NCBI RefSeq assembly: GCF_035582795.1 | Contig: NC_134373.1 | Coordinates: 31,280,501-31,344,500, forward strand | Reading direction: 5' to 3' | Length of the DNA: 64,000 nt | Source of the DNA: Mycteria americana | Taxonomy: Eukaryota > Chordata > Aves > Ciconiiformes > Ciconiidae | Shown here: one piece after another, positions 23,701-34,241 of the stretch | Position numbering within the stretch: the stretch's first letter is position 1 | Layout of the letters: every line of letters starts with the position of its first letter | Position numbers and translations under genes: made by a program | The notes under the pieces: generated by a model | Seen by the model: the letters and a program-made list of their open reading frames with translations, nothing else | Told to the model about the DNA's origin: nothing | Database searches by the model: none

Positions 23701-26700
23701 CAAAGACCTCATAAGCTGGGCTCTTGCTTCTCAGTATTTCCTAACCTGAAATTGGTGGTAATTGATTCCTAGGCAAAACCTGAGGTTGTATAGGACATAT
23801 AAGGGCATACAGTTTGGACATGGGTGTGTATAAGTACAAAGTGTGTAAATAAAATGTGTTGCAAAGAAACAGAATGCCCATGGCACATCTTGGGCATTAG
23901 ATATCAAATTCCTAGGGGAGATCAGGTAGCAGGAGAGAGCAGAAATGCATATTCCCTTTGAAAAGAAAAGCTCTGTTGGAGTCTGCATTTACTCAGTTGT
24001 ACTCTGATCCAAAAGAGAAAAGGAATACTGTTAAATTAGTTCTTTCTATCAGGTTCAACAAATGATGTGGCTTCACAGTACAAAAGGAAGCAGGAATAAT
24101 TTGTCTCATGTTTTGACTTTACACAAGGCATGTATAGAATCCAACCAGGAACTGAAAAACCAAACCAAGTTTTACCTCAAGTTTTGTAACTGTGACAGCT
24201 TATATAATTGGCGAAAAACGTAGGTGTTCTTTAGAAAGGTAACACATTGCGAAACAGAGATCTTCCAATTAAAAAAATAAAGCTCTCCAGTCGTCTTTAC
24301 ATGAAGTGTTGTCAAATATGAAGACTTATCCAGACTTCCGCACTGAGGGCAGGTAAAAGAAAAGCGATGAATTGGCTAAGTACTTTCCAGTAGACTCTGT
24401 GCTTCTAAGAGAGAAAATAATTTAATGTTTCTGATTAACAATTTTTCTGAATAACTGAGTGGGGTTTGGGAATAAAGAGTTTAGCACAGCAGGCAGTCTG
24501 ACAAAAAGTGGACTTGATCAAAGTTTTTCAGAAGTTAAATGTACTGTCATTAAAAAGCTAAATGTACTGTCATTCATTTAAAATAATTTAGCAAATTAGA
24601 GGAGTTCATTAGTGCGTGGTAGTTGGCTTCTGCCAAAACACCCTGCTGCTTAAATATGAGATTTAATTGAGAGGTATTAAAACTATTTTCTAGAAGAGGG
24701 AGTACAAGGAAATCCTGGTAACATATTTGGTATAAGCATCATCAAATTGTTTTTCTTGCAAATCTGTAATGCTTCATTATGCTTATTTCTTTAAAAAAAA
24801 TTATGAAGTTAAAAGAAAAATTTGGCATTTTGAATACATTAATACAGAGCAGCCAGGTCACTCAAAAAATCGACTGACCTCCAAAATCTTAACTATCCAA
24901 CAACCAGAAGCAGGAAAAGAGAAGGTATGGGGGAGGATTAGGAAACTCCCCAAACCAAAGAGAAGTGACTTGGTTTGGAGGTCAAACTTAATGATTTCAC
25001 AGTACATTAACTGTGTAAATTAAAAAACAACTTTAAATAATCTGCATGTGATTACAATGTTATGCACTATAATCAGCCTACTCCGGGCAAACAGAATGCA
25101 TCTAAATATACACGAGTAGTTTTCAGGATCAACACCTAGGTATTACTTCCTGACCAGTTATTGCTGTTACTATTATTTTTTACTCTGGGAACGTCAATAC
25201 TGCAGATGCAGCATAGCTGGGGGGCATCTAACCTAGATTTGCATAGATATTTTGGCTACTGAAGGATAGTTAGCAGTTGCATGGAGCCTCTCAGGATAGA
25301 CTGGTCAAACGCATCTCTGCACTGGTAAGGCTGGCACCTGAAGCTTACTCTGGTAGCATGAAGTCAACACACTCTTCCTTGCCCTCTGTGTCTGCTACCG
25401 CAGAAGGAGGGCGTCAAAAGAAAAGAAAGAGGCCAAAAGAGGAATTTGTATTTGCACTCACTTTCCAGTCCTGCTGCAGCAAGGCTGAGCATCTTACAGT
25501 TTTTCTTACAGTAAGTCTGAGTGACTCAAGACATGAAGTAAGATAAGAGCGTGGGCTATGCCCTCAAACCTCAAACTGCCCTTCCGATAAAGAAAAGGAA
25601 ATAGCTGTCAGACTTCTTAGGGGTTGAGCCCAGAACACAGCACTGGGAGGGACTTCCCACCCTTACTCTAAATGACGGCATATCATCTCAAGCATACATT
25701 TATGAAATTCCTTCCTAAATCCCATAGGGCTCTTCCTAGAAAGCTCTTTCTGAACCCCTAGCCAGCTTCTACCTGTTGTCTCTTCTCCTCCCCTCCCATA
25801 GTGCACTTTTAGAAAGCAGTCGTGTTCGTTTTCAGCTAACCAACTGAATGTTGAATGACCTCGGCTCCTCTGGTCTCCTCTAGTAGAAGAAATGCTTTCC
25901 CTTCCCTCCTTGTCCTTACAGCTCCTGCCTGCATCTTCTGCCATTTGAAATACCCCCTTCCCCTCCCACCCCCCCAACCCAGGAAAATTAGGATATGTAC
26001 AACTGACACAAGTCATACTAAATGTATTGCCAATGAACTTTGTACACGTATTGGCAAAATTGCTGAAAGCAAAGTGAAACACAATGAAACCACACCTGTT
26101 GGATAAATGGCATTTCATTTTCTGTTAAAGGAAAAGACTACGGTCTTTGACCAAAACCTTCCATCAGGACATAAGAGTTTCTCTAAAGGAGACACTGTTC
26201 CTCCTTAAGCTAGGCTGCTACAATTCCACCTTTCTGTCTGTTTGGGGTGTAAAGTACACCCACCTGCTGCTGAGGAAATTTAGTAGCAAAGCCATTTTTT
26301 CCCAATACCCCACCGGAACTGATACACATTTCTCACAACACTTCCTAATAGATGGGAAATTTAATACAAAACTTAATACTAATATAACATTATGATTGAA
26401 AGTAAGGGAACTGGCACATCAGGGAACTAACATCTATATTTCTAAGAAAAAAAGAATTTGTTCATGTTGCAAGTAAAGTTTATTTCTATTTCTTTTTCTA
26501 TTCCTTGTTAGTAGTAAATATGAATGCACTATTCTTAAACTGATGAATTTAAAAATTCACTTTACAAAATTCACTGTCAGAAACTGTAACCATTTATGAC
26601 TTTATTGTTGTCCTATCCTGACAACTTGACTGACAAGAACTTCAAAATGACAGCAGCAAAAGAATCGAAATCTTCTAAAATACACTGTTTTGCCATAAGA

Positions 26701-27302
26701 TATTGTAGTAAATAGTCAATAACAGTCAATAGTGTTCTAAAAATATGTTTTTTCCCATAAGCCATTGTAATACATTGTCAATAATACAACTGAGCCTTTT
26801 GAATTTCATCCACAAAGGGGTTATGATGGAAGTATACAAGACTTTGTTCATTATTATAATACATAGGATACAAATTATGATTAATGACTGAGTCAGAGGT
26901 ATAATTGTCAGAATGAAATTATACTTTAAAAGAATAAAACTAGTATTTTTGAATTACATAAATTATTGAACTGAAAGAAACCAGAGAGACCCACTGTGCA
27001 AACCTCAAGAACAGTTTCTGCAGTGCACAATAACCAACGTGCACAATCAGGGTATTAAAGGATTGCCATTATTATAGGAATATTAACAAAAAGCAGGGCT
27101 ATTATTCCATCTGTTTACATCATGCCATTTCTTTCAGCATGGGTAAAACAAGCAGAAGTGAGCTTAACCTTTGTTTCAAGTTGCTGTTTCTCTTTATAAA
27201 GGTCCTCATGCAGCAACATGAAATTTGTCTGTGAGAAACTGTTAACTGTATGTTTTCAATCTTGGGGTTCGTATAAAGAATGTAAAATCTTGCTTTGACA
27301 TA

Positions 27303-27372
27303 ATCACAGAATCACAGAATCATATAGGTTGGAAAAGGCCTTAAAGATCATCGAGTCCAACCATAAACCTAA
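27303..27372 (-). mobile_element. CR1 LINE 3' tail, severely truncated
   Basis: On the plus strand it reads ATCACAGAATCACAGAATCATATAGGTTGGAAAAGGCC, then TTAAAGATCATCGAGTCCAACCATAAACC. This is the reverse complement of the CR1 3' UTR with its terminal octamer repeats. Only about 70 bp of clear match remains, so the element is oriented minus and very short. Confidence 0.9.
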
Positions 27373-30300
27373 TGTAGAGCTAAGGATACATTCAACCTAA
27401 TACAGCTCACCAAAATGTGAACTACCAAGCTCTTCTAATTTAATTTTCAACCTTAACATTTAATTAATGTTAGTTCTGTTTTTTAATATAAATATTAAAC
27501 ATAAAAGAAACTCTGTTTTTACTGAAAAAGCACAGCCTTGTTACATAGAAGCTTATCTTTCACAACTTTGTAACACAACAAGCTGCTGCTAGTGGTGTCA
27601 ACCTATCTTTACCATCTTCCCTCCAGAGATTTTCTTTCTCTTTTCTTTTTCAAATAACAACTGCCTGCAAAGTTTCTTTATCTGTAAACACCAAGAGCTA
27701 AATATCAGAAAAGATCAAGGACTCTGTAGGCCCAAATCTCCACTCAGATGTGCATGAACTCTTGTTCTAATCAGCTGCACCTGCTTTTCTGGAGCCTGAA
27801 GGTGACCTTTAATTTTAGAAGAAACCACGACAGTGCTGTTGCTTTGAATTTTGGAAGCTTCTTGCGATATGCAAAATTTACCAAAACTCAGTGTTTGCCA
27901 ACCTATTAGTATATCTGGAAAAGTCCTTTCAGTAGAGGAGTTTAAATATTCTCAGATTCCTTTTAAACATTAATGTCACTATGTCAACTATTCACTAATT
28001 CAATATTAGTATTAGAAGCAATAATGTCTTCTATATCCAGTCTTCAAAAGCACATGGTACTTACAAATTTAAGATAACCCCCTGAACATTAGCAAAACAA
28101 TAAAGTTGCAAAAGGTTAAAGTTGCACTTTTATACCAAGACATCCAAACTGCCTTACCACTGTTCTTGTTGAAATACTCTAATAGAAATCAAAATCTCGT
28201 GCTACCATATCTACTCCCAAGAATCTCATTTTGCCTGTGATCACAAAGCATAGAATAATTTAATCTGAAATCATATATGCCCCTGTTCAGAAAAGCACCG
28301 ACACAGAAATAATCAATTTAGCCTCTTCTTTCTATACAGAATTACACGATAGAGAGTCACTTTTCCAAACAGACAAACAACATTTTGTGAGCATTATGTC
28401 TTCAAGATGGATCTGATCCCAAACACCTACCCAGACAATCAGGTCTTCAGAAAACTCGTTTGGAGAGCATGCAGCATACCTATTGTATGACAGCCAAGTG
28501 TGACTAGCCAGACCAAAAGAAACGAACTCCCTGATGCCCACATCATTAATTATATCAGAGCAATAATTAAGTTACTCCTTGCTGTTACAATCTTGTTACA
28601 ATCTTGCTGATTCAATGTAAGATAATAGGCGAACCAATGACAAAGTCTGATCAGAAATGAGAAACACATTCAAGAAAGACACAATGGGCTGACCAGTACC
28701 AGAGCAATATGATTAGCTCTTCTTGCTGGCACGATACAATGAGATCTACACTGAGGCAGTCCTAGCCCAAGGAGACAGGTGGAGATTTTCACCCTGTATT
28801 CCCAACTCAAGCACAACATCCTTGTGTGAGTCAATGGATTTCCATCATTCTCAGGTTTTTGGGAAGACAGGAAACCATCAGTCTTTGAAATGTCTAGGTG
28901 TCTAGGATTTCCCTAACACAACTTTGGGATGCAAAATACTCTACTGATGTTGTTTGCAGTTGCTTGCACATGGTGGCCCTGAATAAAATGAAAGAACATA
29001 GGGAACGCAGTCTGCTGAGGTTGCAGCTCCAACATAACGTCCCTAAAATACCTAAGACACTGAGCCTGAAGGCTGCCTAAGTGAGGCAGGGAAGTAGCCA
29101 TCAAAATAAGCCTGGATGAAAGACATCATGCAGCTTCCACCTCCCCCTCAAAGAAGATACAATCATCTTCTACATGTTCATCATTAAGCAGGCGATGAAT
29201 AGCAGAACAAGTAGAAATGGAGTACAAAATGCTTTAAATGTACTCAAAGCCCAAGTCAGGTGTGACTTTTGCATATTCCTTTTGAGAGCTACAGTGAAGA
29301 ACCCACAGCGTGGTCCACAGGGAATCTGGTGAGATGTCTTTCATTGGCCAACCACAAAGGCAGACTCCACAAGAGAAAGGAGCTACCCCACATCTCCCTA
29401 AAGGACCTTGCAATGGGCTCTGGCTCACCACAAACCTAGAATCATCTCCACTACAACGGTCACTTTGCGATGTGGGTATACACAGCCTGCGATCAAAAGG
29501 TATACATGAATGTCCACTGCATAACACTGGTGTTTGAATTTAAGAATAAAACCAAAACCAAGAATAAAACCAGCTTTCATAAGCTGAAGATATGCCTGTA
29601 TTTTCGTTTCTTGTTGATACTAGAAAACAGAAAAAGGAAGCACTGTAAAACCTTTTTCATCCTGAAGTACAAGGAAATCATTGTATGACGTTAGAGCTGG
29701 AAGTCTATCTACCTCTCAATAAAAAAGAAAGGCGAGAAAAGATACTGAAAGGTACAGAATGCACAGATTGGAAGGTGCCCAAACCAAGCCCAAAACAGAG
29801 CAGATCCCGAACAGCCTGTTCCTAAATAACTAGAAGGAAACGGATGTCAAAATTTGATGAGGGAAGAACGAGATTTGCTCACACCTCACAGGCTCACCTT
29901 CAAAGGTGTTGTTCAAGACGGGGTGTAAAGAAGGGAACCATTACAGCTCCCTGCTACACTAGTGCTGTTTATGGCAGCTCTGAAACTACATTGTCACAAC
30001 TCCAGCTGAAGTCTAGAAGGTGAGGGAAATCCCTGAAAAACAGGCCTCTTTTTGGATGCTGGAAGGAATATTCAGAATTGGCTAAATGCCACTTTTGAAT
30101 CTTTGAATGAATTTCAGGTCCTGCCCATTTTGTGCCAAAATGCTTCTAGCCTTCGTAGGGTATGCAATCAATTGCTACCGGTCAGATTGCAAGATATGAG
30201 TTGACACAAGTAAGTACAAGATTGTACACATGATGTTAGGAGTTGTTGGGAGAGAGGCGTAAGAAACAAGGGGATGCTGAAGTTCATAGAATCTCTCTGA

Positions 30301-33149
30301 AGCAAGTCATGTGGAGAGCAAATCTGTCAAAAACCTCATGACTGGAGAGAGCAAATGGCACTTCCCAATGTGCTAGGAACTGGGGGTTGCACCATGGGGG
30401 GGATACTCTCCTGGACTGCTCAGCTCAACCATTACGTGATAGGTCTGTTTAAGCGGAATTAGACTCTCCAGATGCCTCAAGGTTATAACAAACCTGTCAA
30501 AGCCTTCAGTTTATCTTAATAAGCCAGGCTTAAATCAGCACAATCTAGGTGCCAACTCATAAGCGGATCATTCAGGCTTGCCTCAGGGATGGGATGAGCA
30601 TTTGGCAGCAATAACAGCTTCAGCCATACAATTTTTAGCCGTAACCACTAGTCCATCAGAGCTCCAGGCCACCAACTCCTCCTAAGATGATTTCCAGAAG
30701 GTTTTGGGCCGGATACAGGCAGATAGGCATGAATACAGAGATGCAACCACCTTGAGAGCTTCTAGGTTTGAAATGGAGGCACCTACCAATGGATACACTA
30801 TCATGGTTGGGCAATTAGTAACTGGATGGGCTTCTGTATCACAATTTTGGATCTAGGTGCCATTAAGTCCATGCAAGTCCTGCTATAGGCATGAAGTTCT
30901 GGGCCAGGAGACAAAATAACCTTTCCACTGGCCTGAATATATGTGCACTTCATCTGATAATATTCAAATCACTTTAGCTACATTATAATGAGGTTAAAGC
31001 AAGAAAAGATTTCCCCACCCCAAATATTACAAATGTCAGTAATGAGAACAGTAAAAATGTCACCACACGGAGAAAAGAGTGAAATTAGCATATTTAGAGA
31101 AGTATTATACCCATGAGTGAAATAATGCAATCAGCTAGCTGCAAGATAAAGCTAATTTGGTTTCCAACAGTTTATCAACAATGCACTGCTCCTTTACATT
31201 AACAAATTTAAATGGTACCATATCCTGCAAAGAAGAATAATTCACACAGAATATTACACTGTGTTAATTAAATAGCTGGAACAGAAAAGGTCAGGCCATG
31301 ACTGAAAGATGCACATATGGGTTGTGAAGCTATGAAAAGATGGAGCGATTTCAAATCAAGCAATTAAAATAAATTATTTAAATCATGATTAAGTCGATAG
31401 TAAATAACCCTAGATTTTCTGAGCCTATGTTGACAGGTCCTTTCTTTTGTTGCTGTTTCTCAGAAATGTCTCTTTCTTGCTGACCCATGCAAGAGTCAAA
31501 ATATCTTTAAACCCATCATAAGATGAGATGGCTTGGATAAGTTATCAGAATTATCCTGCTTATAGTCAAGTTTTCGTTTTACTATGCAGGCAGTAAGAGG
31601 CAAGAGGCAAGTTTTGCAGTTTAAGGATACTACAAAGCCCCACTTGCCTTATTTCTGGATGGGTTTCCTGCCACTAGAACAACCCAGAAATCCCCACAAT
31701 TACTACAGTTAATTGAAAAATGTTCAAAGAGGGAAATACTTCTTCACTTTGTTTACTTCTGCAAATTACAGCACTTTGTCTTTGGCACAATGCCACCGAA
31801 TCAATTATATTATAGTAGTGACATAGCTATTGTAAATTGAAAGAACATTTTGGCATGGGCTAAACTGTGCTGAGGTGGTAATGTATGAAAAAGACTTAGT
31901 AAAACAGGGAATTAATCTTACTTGGAGCCCCAAAGCACTGCTGGAATAGGCATCGGTCACAATCAAATCTGAATCTCATCCAATATTTTTACTCTATTTT
32001 ATTTTTGTCACTACAGCTGTACACGGCAAGCTCAAATTTTAGTTTGTTACTATCCATGTCCCCCCATTATTTAATTGTGCGTGAATTTTATTTTTCCTGG
32101 GGAATTTCCTGAACTTTTCTAGACAAAATCTCATTTTCTTTTTGATCATAGTTCTGCTGATTTCAGTTGGTATAAACCTCCTTTTTGCACCTTCAGTGCA
32201 ACTTCTAATTTGAACCTCAGTCTCGCAAACAGAGCTGTGTGCGCTAAACAAAATGCAATGTCCGTATGTTTGGGGAAGAATTTCATGGGAGTGTGTGAGG
32301 GTTTTGGCTGCAAAACCATGGGACGGGAACCACGTGTGAAAAGCAGACGTATGCTGCCCAGCACATCAACAGAGTTACGCCACTGGCACTGGATCTAAAA
32401 CCAGCCCGTGTGGATCCCGCTGTTCAGCTCTCCCCAATTAAGCACACAGGCATTTATCAAGCCAACTTCCAGACTTTGTGACAGAATGCCTAAGCAAGGC
32501 AAACTGAAATACCTCATTTTTTCAGGGAAGATGAAGCATTGTGCAGCATACGAGCCATTAATTTTATGACAAGTGCAGATGGTAGATATACAGATAAATA
32601 CTCACGCAACCTAATGGAATGAATACATACTTCAATCTATTTAAATGATAAGAGTTTCTAATGAGCTTAATGTAGCCCACATGGTGGTATATTCATCCAA
32701 ACTCTTTTAAAATGAATTTAAGTGCAGGCTGTAACTGAATCCTACTATTCTTCCCCCCAATTCGGACCATAGCTGGTTTGCATTCACCTCAACACAAAAC
32801 AATTTACTTGTCCCTTTAAAAGGGCAGATACCCCGGAAAAGCCCAGCTGCAGTATCTCTCTGCACGAAGGTGCCCACACTTGCCGAAGGGCCAACCTAGC
32901 TCTGCCCTCTGCGGCCGCAGCGGTAACGGGCCCACGCCCGAGAGGGACGTTTCGGAGGAGGAGCTGAAGGAGAGGCACGGAGGCCCCGCTCAGGCCCCCG
33001 CTCCAGCCGGCGCTTCGCTCCCCCCGTTCCCGCCCGCGGCCTGCAGACAAGCCGCGCAGCCGGGCCGCGCTAGGCCGCAGCGCGGCGGGCCCGGGTCGGG
33101 GCGCCGACCTCCGCGGCTGGGCGGGCGCGGAGGGGCGAGGGGCACCTAC

Positions 33150-33186
33150 CCGGCGCGGGAGGATGGCGGCTCTCCCGCCCGGCCAT
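33150..33186 (-). CDS. HSPBAP1: HSPBAP1 coding exon 1 (start codon, 13 residues)
   Basis: The ATG is read on the minus strand from 33186. The exon has 12 full codons (MAGRESRHPPAP) plus one base, followed by a GTAGGT donor starting at 33149. The last base completes a Gly codon with exon 2, so the protein reads ...PAP-G-EDVKPF, the same join seen in mammalian HSPBAP1 (acidic/Gly linker then VKPF). The start was chosen because it is the only ATG in this frame in the CpG island, has a strong context (A at -3, G at +4), and the donor has the right phase. The encoded N-terminus is about 13 residues, shorter than the roughly 24 of human, and Arg/Pro-rich. It is too short to be detected by an ORF scan. 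The exon is inferred from position, phase and splice site rather than strong homology, since the N-terminus is poorly conserved. Confidence 0.8.
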
Positions 33187-33750
33187 GCTTCTCCGGCTCT
33201 CCCTCCGGGGCGGCTCTGGCGGGCTCCCCGCGGCACCGCCCTCGCTAACGGAAGGGGGAGCGCGGCCCGGGAGAGAGCCCGGCCGGCTGCGCCCTGCCGC
33301 ACGGGGCGGAGCCGCAGTGGGAGCGTGACGGCCTGACAGCGGCTGCGAGGCAGGGGCTCCCCCGTCCCCTCCGGTGACACCCGAGCGGCCCCTCGCCCCC
33401 AGCGGCGGCTCCCGCGGGCCGCCCCGCTCCTGCCCCAGGACCCGAGTCCCCTCTCCCCGCGGGGTGACGGCCCAGGGGACCTGGGAGCTTCCCCGCCCCG
33501 CACGCCCCCCCCAGGTCGCGGGGCTGCGGCTGCCCGCCGGCACGGCTCCCTCCCCGCCGGCGGCGGGCCCGGCTCTCCTCCCTAGCGCCGCTTCCCTCCT
33601 CCCCTCGCCGGCGGAGGAAGAAGGCGGCCGCCGAACCTCCCCGACCGCGCATGCGGCTGTGCCGGGCCGGGGCAGCGCCGCCGCGCTCGGGGTTTGAAGT
33701 GTGGGTGTCCCTTCCCCGTCCCCGGCGGGCCCCCGTCAGCGCCCCCGCAG
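33187..33750. promoter_or_regulatory. Bidirectional HSPBAP1/SLC49A4 promoter and 5' UTRs
   Basis: The 564 bp between the two divergent start codons contain no TATA box at a sensible position for either gene. Visible candidate sites typical of bidirectional housekeeping promoters are an NRF1-like palindrome CGCGCATGCGG at 33646-33656, an ETS/GABP core CGGAAG at 33249-33254, and GC-box/SP1-like GGGGCGGAG around 33303-33311. A YY1-like ATGGCGGC lies just outside, at 33163-33170 inside HSPBAP1 exon 1. Transcription start sites cannot be placed from sequence alone. The short spacing implies the 5' UTRs are both short, or that the two transcripts start within a few hundred bases of each other. Binding-site calls are motif matches only. 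Confidence 0.75.
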
Positions 33751-34120
33751 ATGGGCTTAGGCTGGAGCAGCGCGGAGGAGCGGCAGCCGCTCCTGCCGCC
33801 GCCGCCACAGCAGCAGCAACGGCGGCGGCCGCAGCCGCGGGGGCCGGCGGGGGGCCCGGCGCTGCCGGCGGCCGTGCCGGTGCCGGTGCGGCGGCTGGCG
33901 CCGTTGGCGGGCCGCGTCTACGGGCGGCGGTGGCTGGTGCTGCTGCTCTTCTCGCTGCTGGGCTTCGCGCAGGGCCTGGTGTGGAACAGCTGGGGCCCCA
34001 TCCAGAACTCGGCCCGCCTGGCCTTCGGCTTCAGCGGCTGGGACATCGCCCTGCTCGTCTTCTGGGGGCCCATCGGCTTCGCGCCCTGCTTCTTCTTTAT
34101 GTGGCTTATGGACAAGAAGG
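33751..34120 (+). CDS. SLC49A4: SLC49A4 coding exon 1 (dileucine motif, TM1-TM2)
   Basis: This 370-nt exon encodes residues 1-123 plus the first base of Gly124; the donor GTGAGC starts at 34121. The start at 33751 ([15 protein letters not shown]) aligns with the human start MGSRWSSEEERQPLL. Upstream in-frame sequence has no ATG nearby. Residues 10-15 (ERQPLL) form the [D/E]xxxL[L/I] dileucine signal used for lysosomal targeting. Residues 16-55 are a low-complexity Pro/Gln/Arg/Gly stretch ([16 protein letters not shown] then an Ala/Pro/Val run), encoded partly by CCG and CAG repeats and unlike the human sequence. From residue 55 homology is high: [35 protein letters not shown], then [17 protein letters not shown] and [10 protein letters not shown]. 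Predicted membrane spans are about 61-81 and 97-119. The frame stays open past the donor to 34332, but that part is intron. Confidence 0.96.
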
Positions 34121-34210
34121 GTGAGCGGGGCCGGGAGCGGCCGGGCAGGGGGTCGGGACTCCCCGCCCCGCTCCTGCGGCTTTCCCCGGGCCAGGCGGGG
34201 ACGCGGCGGC

Positions 34211-34241
34211 CGTGGCCATGGCTGTGGCTGTGGCCGTGGCC
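34211..34241 (+). repeat. GTGGCY hexamer minisatellite near the first donor
   Basis: About five units of CGTGGCC / TGTGGCT type (CGTGGCCATGGCTGTGGCTG then TGGCCGTGGC), 90 bp after the exon 1 donor of SLC49A4. In the exon 1 frame it would encode an alternating Trp/Pro/Leu stretch, but it is intronic. Confidence 0.8.

Larger units (their letters stand above)
20469..33149 (-). other. HSPBAP1: HSPBAP1 intron 1
   Basis: The 12.7-kb first intron, entirely AT-rich until it enters the CpG island near 32.9 kb. It contains a short CR1 tail (27303-27372), a CAAA-type simple repeat (20695-20727), a short palindrome (23600-23623) and a roughly 62-bp imperfect tandem duplication (26673-26795). Open frames of 60-115 codons scattered through it have no recognisable features. 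The 29-32 kb part holds nothing I can identify. Confidence 0.85.
1..33186 (-). other. HSPBAP1: HSPBAP1 gene, 5' half (coding exons 1-5 and introns; 3' end outside window)
   Basis: Gene-level entry on the minus strand. Five exons with GT donors and AG acceptors splice to 717 nt, exactly 239 codons without a stop, and the exon phases all join correctly (1, 1, 0, 2, 0). The human protein is about 488 residues, so roughly the N-terminal half is here. The product is known as HSPB1-associated protein 1 (PASS1), which binds the small heat-shock protein HSP27 and modulates its chaperone activity. It belongs to the JmjC/cupin 2-oxoglutarate oxygenase-like fold family, though an enzymatic substrate is not firmly established. 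The first JmjC metal ligands (H167-x-D169) are in exon 4. I searched minus-strand 1-6318 for the exon carrying the HWWHYVE-like segment and did not find it, so exon 6 onward should lie upstream of coordinate 1. Introns 1-4 are 12.7, 6.2, 4.1 and 3.2 kb; intron 5 exceeds 6.3 kb. Confidence 0.95.

Noticed and set aside
32784..33808. Several 107-239 codon frames on both strands in the CpG island
   Set aside because: GC-rich DNA rarely has stop codons. Only the HSPBAP1 exon 1 segment (33150-33186) and SLC49A4 exon 1 (33751-34120) have homology, phase and splice-site support.
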